Part shown: in pieces, positions 24,014 through 32,327 of the stretch
How the letters are laid out: every line of letters begins with the position of its first letter
Numbering within the stretch: the first letter of the stretch is position 1
From: Streptomyces sp. NBC_01551
GTDB taxonomy: Bacteria > Actinomycetota > Actinomycetes > Streptomycetales > Streptomycetaceae
Assembly: GCF_026339935.1 (NCBI RefSeq)
Contig: NZ_JAPEPX010000001.1
Location: forward strand, 496,001 to 560,000
DNA length: 64,000 bases
Reading direction: 5' to 3'
The notes under the pieces: generated by a model
What the model saw: the letters and a program-made list of their open reading frames with translations, nothing else
The model's database searches: none
Told to the model about the DNA's origin: nothing
Program-made: the position numbers and the translations under genes

Positions 24014-25378
24014 ATGTCCCAGAATCCGATCGCCGAGACCATCGCCTCGCTGATGCCCCGCGCCAAGCGGGAGCTGACCGAGCTGGTGGCCTTCCAGTCG
24101 GTGGCGGACTGGGCGCAGTTCCCGAAGAGCGAGAGCGAGGGTGCCGCCAACTGGGTGGCCGACGCCCTGCGCGCCGAGGGTTTCCAGGACGTGGCGCTGC
24201 TCGACACCCCGGACGGCACCCAGTCGGTGTACGGCTTCCTGCCCGGCCCCGAGGGCGCCCCGACCGTCCTGCTGTACGCGCACTACGACGTGCAGCCGCC
24301 GCTCGACGACGCCGCCTGGATCTCCCCCGCGTTCGAGCTGACCGAGCGCGACGGCCGCTGGTACGGGCGCGGCGCGGCGGACTGCAAGGGCGGGTTCATC
24401 ATGCACCTGCTGGCGCTGCGGGCGCTGAAGGCCAACGGCGGTGTGCCGGTGAGCGTGAAGGTCATCGTCGAGGGCTCGGAGGAGCAGGGCACGGGCGGCC
24501 TCCAGCAGTACGCGGAGGCCCACCCCGAGCTGCTCACCGCCGACACGATCCTCATCGGCGACGCGGGCAACTTCCGTCTCGGCCTGCCGACGGTGACGGC
24601 GACGCTGCGCGGCATGACGCTGGTCAAGGTCAAGATCGACACGCTGGGCGGCAACCTGCACTCGGGCATGTTCGGCGGTGTCGCCCCCGACGCGCTGGCG
24701 GCCCTGATCCAGCTGCTGGCCTCGCTGCGCGCGGCCGACGGCTCGACCACCGTGGACGGGCTGGCCTCGGACGCGGTCTGGGAGGGCCTGCAGTACCCGG
24801 AGGCGGACTTCCGCTCCGACGCGAAGGTGCTGGACGGGGTCGGCCTGATCGGCGAGGGCACCATCGCGGACCGCCTCTGGGCGCGCCCGGCGGTCACCGT
24901 CCTCGGTATCGACTGCCCGCCGGTCGTCGGCGCCACCCCGTCGGTGCACGCGAGCGCGGGCGCGCTGATCAGCCTGCGCGTGCCGCCGGGCGTGGACACC
25001 GCGGAGGCCATCAAGCGGCTGGAGGCGCACCTGGTGGCGCACACGCCGTGGCAGGCGCGGCTGGAGCTGGAGGTCGTGGGCCAGGGGCAGCCGTTCCAGG
25101 CCGACACGAGCAGCCCGGCGTACGCGTCGATGGCCGCGGCGATGCGGGTGGCGTACCCCGGCCAGGAGATGCAGATCGCGGGCATGGGCGGCTCGATCCC
25201 GCTGTGCAACACGCTGACGTCGCTGTACCCGGAGGCGGAGATGCTGCTGATCGGGCTGAGCGAGCCGGAGGCGCAGATCCACGCGGTGAACGAGAGCGTG
25301 TCCCCCGAGGAGCTGGAGCGGCTGTCGGTCGCCGAGGCCCACTTCCTGCTGAACTACGCGGAGTCCAAGCGCGGCTGA
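24014..25378 (+). CDS. M20 family dipeptidase
   Basis: A 454-residue zinc peptidase of the ArgE/DapE/CNDP group. Metal and catalytic motifs: LLYAHYDVQPP (first His and Asp), GRGAADCKGG (bridging Asp), VEGSEEQGTG (catalytic Glu pair) and the late His in EAQIHAVNE. The lid domain sits at about 190-350. It hydrolyses dipeptides in the cytoplasm; exact specificity unknown. ATG 24014 is chosen because AAGGAG lies 7 nt upstream; a GTG at 24008 is too close. A hairpin lies downstream. Confidence 0.9.
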   Translation: MSQNPIAETIASLMPRAKRELTELVAFQSVADWAQFPKSESEGAANWVADALRAEGFQDVALLDTPDGTQSVYGFLPGPEGAPTVLLYAHYDVQPPLDDAAWISPAFELTERDGRWYGRGAADCKGGFIMHLLALRALKANGGVPVSVKVIVEGSEEQGTGGLQQYAEAHPELLTADTILIGDAGNFRLGLPTVTATLRGMTLVKVKIDTLGGNLHSGMFGGVAPDALAALIQLLASLRAADGSTTVDGLASDAVWEGLQYPEADFRSDAKVLDGVGLIGEGTIADRLWARPAVTVLGIDCPPVVGATPSVHASAGALISLRVPPGVDTAEAIKRLEAHLVAHTPWQARLELEVVGQGQPFQADTSSPAYASMAAAMRVAYPGQEMQIAGMGGSIPLCNTLTSLYPEAEMLLIGLSEPEAQIHAVNESVSPEELERLSVAEAHFLLNYAESKRG

Positions 25379-25406
25379 CGCGCCGCCGGGCTGCGCCACG
25401 AGCGAA

Positions 25407-25441
25407 CTCCGCTCCCGGTGAAAGGAACCCCGGGAGCGGAG
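25407..25441. terminator. Stem-loop terminator after the dipeptidase
   Basis: CTCCGCTCCCGG at 25407-25418 pairs perfectly with CCGGGAGCGGAG at 25430-25441, with an 11-nt loop, 28 bp after the dipeptidase stop and just before the next gene. Confidence 0.7.
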
Positions 25442-25463
25442 CGGTCGTACGTACGTTGGGATC

Positions 25464-26150
25464 ATGGAACTCGACCTCGTAGAAGTGATCCCCGGCCGGC
25501 TGCACATGCTCCGCTTCCGCATCGGCCAGGCCTACCTGTGGCGCGACGGCGAGGCGCTGACCCTGATCGACGCCGGGCACGCCGGCGCGGCGGACGCGAT
25601 CGAGGGCGGGATCCGCTCGCTCGGGCTGCGGCCGGAGTGCCTGGAGCGGATCGTCCTGACCCACTGCCACCGCGACCACATCGGCGCGGCCGGTGAACTC
25701 GCCGGCCGCTGGGGCGCGGAGGTGCTCGCGCACGGCCTGGACGCCCCGGTGATCCGGGGCGAGCGGCCGGTCCCGGAGCCGGTGCTGCTGGACTGGGAGG
25801 TCCCGCTGTACGCACACGGCCTGACGGTGCCGCCGGCTCCGCCGGTGCGGGTGGACCGCGAGCTGGCGGACGGCGAGGTCCTCCCCTTCGGCGACGGGGC
25901 GGTCATCGTGCACGCCCCCGGTCACACCCCGGGCAGCATAGGGGTCCACCTGCCGCGCCACGGGGTGCTGTTCACGGGTGATTGCGTGGCAGGGGTGGGC
26001 CAGGTGATGCTGGGCGTGTTCAACGTGGACCGCGCCCAGGCCGAGGCCTCCTTGCGCCGGCTGGCCGCGCTCGCCCCGTCGGTGGCCTGCTTCGGCCACG
26101 GCGACCCGCTGACCTCCGGCACGGCGGCGGCCCTCCGGCAGGCCACTTGA
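25464..26150 (+). CDS. MBL-fold metallo-hydrolase
   Basis: A 228-residue metallo-beta-lactamase-fold enzyme. Metal ligands: VLTHCHRDHIGAAG (H-x-H-x-D-H), the third His in HAPGHTPGSIGVHLP, Asp in LFTGDCVAG and the late His in CFGHGDPL. The fold hydrolyses thioesters, lactones or phosphodiesters; the substrate is unknown. Start ATG 25464. The following gene begins 73 bp downstream on the same strand, so they may be co-transcribed. Confidence 0.88.
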   Translation: MELDLVEVIPGRLHMLRFRIGQAYLWRDGEALTLIDAGHAGAADAIEGGIRSLGLRPECLERIVLTHCHRDHIGAAGELAGRWGAEVLAHGLDAPVIRGERPVPEPVLLDWEVPLYAHGLTVPPAPPVRVDRELADGEVLPFGDGAVIVHAPGHTPGSIGVHLPRHGVLFTGDCVAGVGQVMLGVFNVDRAQAEASLRRLAALAPSVACFGHGDPLTSGTAAALRQAT

Positions 26151-26223
26151 GTCCGATTGGCCAGGTGACCGCCGGGGCGGCGGGGGAAGACTGGAGGTCC
26201 GACGCCGCAACCGAGGAGTTTTG

Positions 26224-26832
26224 ATGCAGGTAGCCGTGGTCACCTTCGACGGGTTCAACGAGCTCGACAGCTTCATCGCCGCCGCCCTGATCAACCGCTG
26301 CCGCAAGGACGGCCTGGAGGCCTTCATCACCACGCCGACGCCCGTGGTCACCTCGATGAACGGCGTCGAGGTGAGGGGGCAGCGCCCGATGGAGTTCATT
26401 CCCGAAGCGGACGTCGTACTGATCGGGAGCGGGGTCAAGACCCGTGACGTGGTCGCCGACGACCGGCTGCTCGCCCAGCTGCCGCTGGACCCCGCGCGCC
26501 AGCTGATCGGTTCGCAGTGCTCGGGCGCGCTGGTGCTGGCGCGGCTCGGGCTGCTGGACTCCATGCCGGTCTGCGCGGACCTGACGAGCCGCCCGTTCGT
26601 CGAGGCCCGCGGCGTGACCGTGCTGGACGCGCCGTTCCACGCCGAGGGCAACATCGCGTCGGCCGGCGGCTGCCTGGCGTCGCAGTACCTCGCCGCCTGG
26701 GTGATGACCCGGACGCTCGGCGAGGACGCGGCGCGCGCCTCCATCGCCTACGCGGCCCCGGTCGGAGAGCAGCGGGAGACCGTCGAGCGCGTCATGAACG
26801 CCGTCCTCGCGGGCGAGACCGTGCCGCGCTGA
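26224..26832 (+). CDS. DJ-1/PfpI family protein
   Basis: A 202-residue class I glutamine-amidotransferase-like protein. The nucleophile elbow is GSQCSGALVLARLGLL with Cys near residue 100, and the domain begins VAVVTFDGFNELDSF, where the Glu/Asp pair often tunes the cysteine. Family members are glyoxalases, isonitrile hydratases or redox sensors. The start is ATG 26224, with CGAGGAG 6 nt upstream. It probably shares a transcript with the MBL protein. Confidence 0.87.
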   Translation: MQVAVVTFDGFNELDSFIAAALINRCRKDGLEAFITTPTPVVTSMNGVEVRGQRPMEFIPEADVVLIGSGVKTRDVVADDRLLAQLPLDPARQLIGSQCSGALVLARLGLLDSMPVCADLTSRPFVEARGVTVLDAPFHAEGNIASAGGCLASQYLAAWVMTRTLGEDAARASIAYAAPVGEQRETVERVMNAVLAGETVPR

Positions 26833-26928
26833 CACCCGCCCGGCCGGGCCGTCCACCGGCGGCTGCTCCCCGGGCGTCTCCGGGCGTCCTCCCGGCCTCG
26901 GTGCGGGACGCCGGCGCGGTGCGCGGAC

Positions 26929-27155
26929 CCGTCGCCGGCCAGGCCCCGTCGCCGGCGGGGCTCCATGGTCGGCCGGGCCCCGTCGCCGGCCAGGCCAGGG
27001 CCGGGCCCCGTCGTCGGCCGGGCCCCGTCGTCGGCCGGACGCCGTCTCGGCCGGACGCCGTCTCGGCCGGACCCCGTCGTCGGCCGAGCCCCGCCGCCGG
27101 CCAAGCTCCGTTGTCGGCAAGCTCGGTTGTCGGCCAGGCCAGGCCAGGCCAAGCC
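26929..27155. repeat. Degenerate GGCCCCGTCGTCGGCCG tandem repeats
   Basis: About ten imperfect copies of a 17-20 bp unit related to GGCCGGGCCCCGTCGTC fill most of the 354-bp gap 26833-27186. I see no gene there; open frames across it are low-complexity artefacts. Expansion by slippage is the simplest origin. It could also act as a bulky terminator between the convergent PfpI and kinase-Nudix genes. Confidence 0.75.
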
Positions 27156-27186
27156 CCGTCCCGCCCCCCGTCACCGGCCCGGGGGG

Positions 27187-28242
27187 CTACGGCGTCGGGC
27201 GGCCCGCCTCCAGGTAGAGGGGGTGGCCGCGTTCGCGGGCGCGCAGGGCCCAGCGCAGGCGTTCGCGGCGTTGTGGCGGCAACAGGGTCGCCGCCTCCGG
27301 CTCGGTGACGAACCGCCACTGGCGCAGCTCCGGCCCGGGCAGGCGCAGGTTCGCGATGTCGGGCTCCGTCAGGCGGCCCCCGTCGAAGAGCAACCGCAGG
27401 CCCCCGTAAGCGGGGTGGCGCGGCGGCTCCCAGTCCACCACCAGCAGCCCCGGCACCCGGTCGAGGGCGAGGCCCAGTTCCTCCTCCACCTCCCGGATCC
27501 CCGCACGGGCCGGCGCCTCGCCCGATTCGACCACGCCGCCCGGGAACTCCCAGCCCGCCTTGTACGTCGGATCAACCAGCAGCACCCGGTCCCGCTCGTC
27601 GAACAGCAGCACCCCCGCCGCCACGGTCTCCCGCGTCGGCTCCGGGGTCTGCACGATGTCGCAGACCCGCGCCGCGTCGGTCCGTACGGCCTCCGCGATC
27701 CGCTCCGCCGTCTCCCGCGGGCCGATCGCGCCGTTGTCGATGACGTGCGCGTCGGCGGTGAGCCAGCCCAGCGCCTGCTGGTACGTGGAGATGTGCTCGT
27801 ACGCTCCGTGCCGGTCCTGCGGATCCGCCGGCTCCGTCTGCGGCTCCGTCTGGGGCTCCTGCCGCGCCCGCCGCCCCGCCATCCGCTCCCGAAGGATCGT
27901 TTCCGCCGGGGCCAGCAGGACGTGTCGCACCGGAATCCGACGCGCCGCCAGACCGCCGAAGATCTCGTCCCGGTACTCCTGCCGCAGCAGCGTCATCGGC
28001 ACCACGAGCACCCCGCCCAACTCCCCGAGCATGGCCGCCGCCGTGTCCACGACGAGCCGCCGCCAGCTCGGCAGGTCCTGGTAGTCGCCGACCTCGGCGA
28101 GCCGCTTGCGCGGCAACAGCACGCGCAGCGCGTCGCCGATGAACTCCGGGTCGAACAGGGTGCTGTCCGGAAGGAGTCCTGCCAGTTCGCGGGCCGTGCT
28201 GGTCTTCCCGGCACCGAACGCGCCGTTGATCCAGACAATCAC
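27187..28242 (-). CDS. P-loop kinase-Nudix hydrolase fusion protein
   Basis: A 351-residue two-domain protein. Residues 1-175 are a P-loop kinase-like domain: WINGAFGAGKTSTA (Walker A), a DPEFIGDALR region and LLAPAETILRERM, resembling small nucleoside or gluconate kinases. Residues 205-345 form a Nudix domain: GGVVESGEAPARAG followed by IREVEEELGL is a proper Nudix box binding the metal. The pair may repair or salvage a nucleotide-type substrate in two steps; that is inference. Start GTG 28242 with AGAGGGG upstream. It is divergent from the LacI regulator (150 bp between starts). Confidence 0.82.
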   Translation of the reverse strand: MIVWINGAFGAGKTSTARELAGLLPDSTLFDPEFIGDALRVLLPRKRLAEVGDYQDLPSWRRLVVDTAAAMLGELGGVLVVPMTLLRQEYRDEIFGGLAARRIPVRHVLLAPAETILRERMAGRRARQEPQTEPQTEPADPQDRHGAYEHISTYQQALGWLTADAHVIDNGAIGPRETAERIAEAVRTDAARVCDIVQTPEPTRETVAAGVLLFDERDRVLLVDPTYKAGWEFPGGVVESGEAPARAGIREVEEELGLALDRVPGLLVVDWEPPRHPAYGGLRLLFDGGRLTEPDIANLRLPGPELRQWRFVTEPEAATLLPPQRRERLRWALRARERGHPLYLEAGRPTP

Positions 28243-28392
28243 GTGTACCCCTCTCGCGATGGCTCGCCTCCGCAGCCCCCAGTGGCTTGCCCGCACCACC
28301 CTGCCACGGAAACCCGGTTATCAGCCGAGTGCTTATCCTCAAGGTCAGGGCGTTGTCCTACCTCGCCCCAGACCTCCGGAGGTATCCCCGCC

Positions 28393-29430
28393 GTGCCCCA
28401 CAGCCGCCGTCCGTCCGAGCCCCGCTACGGCAACCGGCCGACCATGAAGGACGTGGCGGCCCGCGCGGGCGTGGGCCTCAAGACGGTGTCGCGGGTGGTC
28501 AACGGCGAGCCGGGCGTCACCCCCGACACCGGGCGGCGCGTCCAGGAGGCCATCGACGCCCTCGGCTTCCGCCGCAACGACAGTGCCCGCGTGCTCCGCA
28601 AGGGCCGTACCGCCAGCGTCGGCCTGGTCCTGGAGGACCTCGCCGACCCGTTCTACGGTCCGCTGAACCGGGCGGTCGAGGAGGTGGCCCGCGCGCACGG
28701 CGCCCTGCTCATCATCGGCTCCAGCGCCGAGGACCCGGACCGGGAGCGGGAGTTGGCCCTCGCCCTGTGCGCGCGCCGGGTGGACGGGCTGATCGTGATC
28801 CCGGCCGGCGACGACCACCGCTACCTGGAGCCGGAGATCCGGGCGGGCGTGGCCACGGTGTTCGTGGACCGCCCGGCCGGCCGGATCGACGCGGACGTGG
28901 TGCTCTCCGACAGCTTCGGCGGCGCCCGCGACGGCGTGGCCCACCTGATCGCCGGAGGCCACCGCCGGATCGGCTTCATCGGGGACCAGGCGCACATCCA
29001 CACGGCCGCGGAGCGGCTGCGCGGCTATCGCGCCGCCATGGCGGACGCGGGCCTTCCGGTGGCTGGATCCTGGGTGTCCCTCGGCTCCACCGAGCCGGAG
29101 CGCGTCCGCGCGGCCGCCCACTCGATGCTGACGGGCCCGGATCCGGTGACGGCCGTCTTCGCCGGCAACAACCGCGTGACCGTGACGGTGGTACGGGTGC
29201 TGGCCGGGCGGACGCCGCCGGTGGCCCTGGTCGGCTTCGACGACTTCGAGCTGGCAGACCTGCTGCGCCCCGGCGTGACGGTGGTCGCCCAGGACCCCGC
29301 GGCCCTCGGCAGGGTCGCCGCCGGCCGGCTCTTCCACCGCCTCGCCGGCGCCGCCCTCCCCCCGGCCCGCACGGAACTCCCGACCCGGCTGATCCGGCGC
29401 GGCTCGGGGGAGATCTCCCCGCCCTCCTGA
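28393..29430 (+). CDS. LacI family transcriptional regulator
   Basis: A 345-residue regulator with an N-terminal LacI helix-turn-helix and hinge (residues 17-65; TMKDVAARAGVGLKTVSRVVNGEPGV) and a periplasmic-binding-like effector domain (about 75-340; DLADPFYGPLNRAVEEVA, LVGFDDFELADLLRPGVT). The start is GTG 28393 with GGAGGT upstream; the longer frame to 26965 is spurious. It is divergent from the kinase-Nudix gene, which could be its target; no sugar operon is adjacent. Its stop is 3 bp from the convergent small membrane gene. Confidence 0.9.
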   Translation: MPHSRRPSEPRYGNRPTMKDVAARAGVGLKTVSRVVNGEPGVTPDTGRRVQEAIDALGFRRNDSARVLRKGRTASVGLVLEDLADPFYGPLNRAVEEVARAHGALLIIGSSAEDPDRERELALALCARRVDGLIVIPAGDDHRYLEPEIRAGVATVFVDRPAGRIDADVVLSDSFGGARDGVAHLIAGGHRRIGFIGDQAHIHTAAERLRGYRAAMADAGLPVAGSWVSLGSTEPERVRAAAHSMLTGPDPVTAVFAGNNRVTVTVVRVLAGRTPPVALVGFDDFELADLLRPGVTVVAQDPAALGRVAAGRLFHRLAGAALPPARTELPTRLIRRGSGEISPPS

Positions 29431-29433
29431 CGC

Positions 29434-29631
29434 TCACCGGATCAGAGACCGCAGTACGGGCACGGCCGCCCCGGTGGCGCCCAGTCCGGCGAGTACCGCG
29501 AGGGCGGGATGGAAGCCGCCCAGGAAGGTCAGCCCGCCGACGACGAGGCCGATCAGCACGGCGATGACGAGCACGACGGCGGTGTGCAGGGACAGGAACG
29601 GCGGATCGGTGCCCGGTGGTGGTGTGGTCAT
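29434..29631 (-). CDS. Small two-helix membrane protein
   Basis: A 65-residue protein with two membrane helices (about 16-36, HTAVVLVIAVLIGLVVGGLTF, and 40-60, FHPALAVLAGLGATGAAVPVL) after a proline-rich N-terminus. Good codon bias and a typical Streptomyces layout support a real gene. Function unknown. It is packed tail-to-tail against the LacI gene. Confidence 0.65.
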   Translation of the reverse strand: MTTPPPGTDPPFLSLHTAVVLVIAVLIGLVVGGLTFLGGFHPALAVLAGLGATGAAVPVLRSLIR

Positions 29632-29800
29632 GCCTCGATTTCACCGCCCGGCGGCCTCCGCACCTCGCGGACGGAACGACTCCGGCTCACCCTGGATCAC
29701 CGCCGAACTCCTCCTGAACGGAGCCGCGTTCGGCGGGGACCGCTCCGCCCGTTCCGCCGTGCCGTTCCCTGCGGCCGCACGCCGTTCCGTGCCGTTCGCA

Positions 29801-29840
29801 GAAATTCGGGGAAGTTCAGGGAAATTCGGGGAAGCACGGA
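29801..29840 (+). promoter_or_regulatory. Four helically phased 10-bp repeats upstream of the HTH-WD40 gene
   Basis: GAAATTCGGG, GAAGTTCAGG, GAAATTCGGG and GAAGCACGGA run in direct tandem, one per helical turn. They end just before the likely -35 of the next gene, whose -10 TACCGT (29861-29866) lies 7 nt before its ATG (leaderless layout). The phasing suggests a cooperatively binding activator, as seen with SARP-type regulators, but no regulator is identified. Confidence 0.55.
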
Positions 29841-29873
29841 CCGCCACCCCGCGGGCGTTCTACCGTGTTCGCC

Positions 29874-32327
29874 ATGACCTCGCAGCCCACCGGCCCGGTC
29901 GGCGCCGAACTGGGCGCCCTCGCCGCCGAACTACGCCGCCTGCGGATCGAGCGCGGCAACCCCTCCTACCGCGATCTCGTCGCCCGCGCGGCAGGGTCCG
30001 GCGCCGGGATCCAGCTGTCGACGGCCACCCTGAGCGACGCGTTCAACGCCAAACGGCTCGTCAGGATCGACACCCTGATGGCCCTGGTCCGGATCCTGTA
30101 CGCCTACGACGAGTTCGGCGGCGAGGTGCCGGTCCCCACCCACACCGCCCCGGAGCTGACCCCCTGGCGCGTGCGCTGGCGGGCGATCGCCGCCGCGCGG
30201 TCCGCGGCCCCGACCCCGACCCCAGCCCCGACCCCGGTCGGGGCTCCCGCCGAAGGGTCACCGCCGGTCGTCACCCGGCCCGAGCCCGCTGCCGCCCCCG
30301 CCCCGGACCCGGCCTTCTCCCCGTACACGTTGCGCTTCCGGATGGTCGGGCACCCGGGCCCGGTCCGGCACCTGGCCTTCCCCGCCGACGGGAGGCAACT
30401 GGCCGCCGCCGCCGACGGGGACGAGGTACTGCTGTGGAACACCGACACCGGACTTCCGTACAAGTACCGCGCCATGATCCGGGACTCGGGGCCCGTCACG
30501 TTCGCCCCCGACAACGCCCTGATGACGGTGAACCACACGGACACCCGCACCGTTTCCCTCTGGGACGCGGTGCTCCGAACGCGCCGCAAGACGGCCCTGG
30601 AGAAGGCCCACCAGCAGCCCCTCTCCCGGCTGGCCCACTCACCGGACGGCCGCCTGCTCGTGAGTGTCGACACCGCGGGAGCGGCCCGGGTCTGGTACGC
30701 GGCCGGCCACCTGCCCGTACCGTCCACCGCCCACGACCTCCCGGGCCGTGTCACCGCCGTCGGCTTCACCCCCGACGGGCAGGTGCTCGCCCTCGTGGCC
30801 GACCCGGCGGGGGTCCGCATGTGGGAGGTGTTCGGCGCACAGCCCCTGGGCGAGCCCCTCTCCGGTCAGCCGGTCGACCCGGACACGGCCGCGTTCTCCC
30901 CGGACGGCCGGCTGCTCGCCACCGCCGGGCACGACGGCTCGCTGCTCCTGCGGGACACCGCCACCGGCCTGCCCCGCGCCGCGCAGCCGGCCCCGCGTAG
31001 CGGAGCGGTCTGCGCCGTCGCCTTCTCCCCGGACGGGCGAGTGCTCGCCAGCGCCGCCGACGACGGCGCCGTACACCTCGTGGACACCGCCACCGGACGG
31101 CCCGCCGGCCCCCCGCTGACCGGACACCGGCAGCCCGTCCACGCCCTGGCCTTCTCCCCGGACGGCGCCCTGCTCGCCACGGGGTCCCGGGACACCACGG
31201 TGCTCCTGTACGAGCGACAGGCGCGGCCGCCGGCCCCCGTCTCGGGCTCCGGCGGCGTCGCCGCCGGGGCCCTGGCCGTCCTGACCGCCGACGGGAAGCT
31301 CGTGCCCCTGCCCCCACTGGCCTTGGACGAGTGCCTGGTCCGGGTCGCCTTCTCCCCCGACGGGCGGGTGCTGGCGATGACCACCGACACCCAGAAAGTG
31401 CTGTTCCGGGACACCCTGACGGGCCGGCCGGCCGGCGGGCCGCTCGCCGGCCCGCCGGTCCTGCCCTGGGGGCTGCTCTACACCCCCGACGGGCGGCTGT
31501 TCGTCACGCCGGCCATGACATCGGTCGCGATCCCCTGGGATCCGCGCACGGCGCGCCCCGCGGGCGAGCCGCTGACCGGTCACGACGGTCCGGTGATGCG
31601 TCTGGCGCTGTCCGCCGACGCACGGCTGTTGGCCACCGCCGGCGCGGACGGCATGCTGCGGCTGTGGGACGCGGCATCGGGAAAGCCCGCGGGGGACCCG
31701 TTCCCCGGGCAGGCCAAGGATGCCCTGGGAGTCGCGTTCTCCCCGGACGGCCGCCGGCTCGTCGGCACGTACCGGGACGGGACGGTACGGCTGTGGGACC
31801 TCTCCCGGCCCAGGGAGCTGCCGAACAGCCGCGTGCTGGACGGCCACGAGGGCCCGGTGTGGTCGGCGGCGTTCACACCCGACGGCAAGGTGCTGGCCAC
31901 GGCGGGCGCGGACGCCACCGTGCGGTTGTGGAACCCGAGGACGGGGGAACCACGCGGAAACCCCCTCGCCGGCCACGCCGCGATGATCAACGACCTGGTG
32001 TTCACGCCGGACGGAACCCTCCTGGCCACCGTGAGCGTGGACGGCACGCTGCGGCTGTGGGACCCTGCCGCCGGGCGGCCCCTGGGCGAGCCGCTGACCG
32101 GTCACACGGGCCCGGTGTGCGGGGTGGCCTGCTCCCCCGACGGCAGCATGCTCGCCACGGCGGGCCAGGACGGCACCCTGCTCCGGTGGATCATCGGCGC
32201 GGCCCGGCCGGGGCGGACCCCCGGCCGTGCCCCGCACACGGCTGCGACCGTCAGGCCGTCGCCGTCAGCGTCGCCGAGCGGCGCGGGATCGCGAACGCGT
32301 CAAGCTCGGCGCGGGTCAGGCCGGTGA
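29874..32327 (+). CDS. HTH-WD40 repeat protein
   Basis: An 817-residue protein. Residues 1-85 resemble an XRE-type helix-turn-helix (ELRRLRIERGNPSYRDLVARA, LSTATLSDAFNAKRL), then a Pro/Ala linker, then about 14 WD40 repeats from about 150 to 790, many ending in LRLWDP or VRLWD, giving one or two propellers. Streptomyces fuses this same HTH to kinases, NACHT ATPases and WD40 domains; these are regulatory or conflict-type proteins of unclear role. No nuclease or effector domain is seen. The last 45 residues are basic low complexity and overlap the aldolase gene on the other strand. Confidence 0.87.
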   Translation: MTSQPTGPVGAELGALAAELRRLRIERGNPSYRDLVARAAGSGAGIQLSTATLSDAFNAKRLVRIDTLMALVRILYAYDEFGGEVPVPTHTAPELTPWRVRWRAIAAARSAAPTPTPAPTPVGAPAEGSPPVVTRPEPAAAPAPDPAFSPYTLRFRMVGHPGPVRHLAFPADGRQLAAAADGDEVLLWNTDTGLPYKYRAMIRDSGPVTFAPDNALMTVNHTDTRTVSLWDAVLRTRRKTALEKAHQQPLSRLAHSPDGRLLVSVDTAGAARVWYAAGHLPVPSTAHDLPGRVTAVGFTPDGQVLALVADPAGVRMWEVFGAQPLGEPLSGQPVDPDTAAFSPDGRLLATAGHDGSLLLRDTATGLPRAAQPAPRSGAVCAVAFSPDGRVLASAADDGAVHLVDTATGRPAGPPLTGHRQPVHALAFSPDGALLATGSRDTTVLLYERQARPPAPVSGSGGVAAGALAVLTADGKLVPLPPLALDECLVRVAFSPDGRVLAMTTDTQKVLFRDTLTGRPAGGPLAGPPVLPWGLLYTPDGRLFVTPAMTSVAIPWDPRTARPAGEPLTGHDGPVMRLALSADARLLATAGADGMLRLWDAASGKPAGDPFPGQAKDALGVAFSPDGRRLVGTYRDGTVRLWDLSRPRELPNSRVLDGHEGPVWSAAFTPDGKVLATAGADATVRLWNPRTGEPRGNPLAGHAAMINDLVFTPDGTLLATVSVDGTLRLWDPAAGRPLGEPLTGHTGPVCGVACSPDGSMLATAGQDGTLLRWIIGAARPGRTPGRAPHTAATVRPSPSASPSGAGSRTRQARRGSGR

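Noticed and set aside
22972..25482. An 836-codon plus-strand frame crossing two genes
   Set aside because: It runs antisense through the flavoprotein and out of frame through the dipeptidase; both of those show full catalytic motifs.
26929..27155. CRISPR array
   Set aside because: The repeats are degenerate, contiguous, have no unique spacers and no cas genes are near.
29804..29834. SigE- or SigR-type promoter elements in the repeats before the WD40 gene
   Set aside because: The spacing and sequence do not match GGAAT-N18-GTT (SigR) or AAC-N16-TC (SigE).
30639..32237. A 532-codon frame opposite the WD40 gene
   Set aside because: Its repeats merely mirror the WD40 repeat coding on the other strand.
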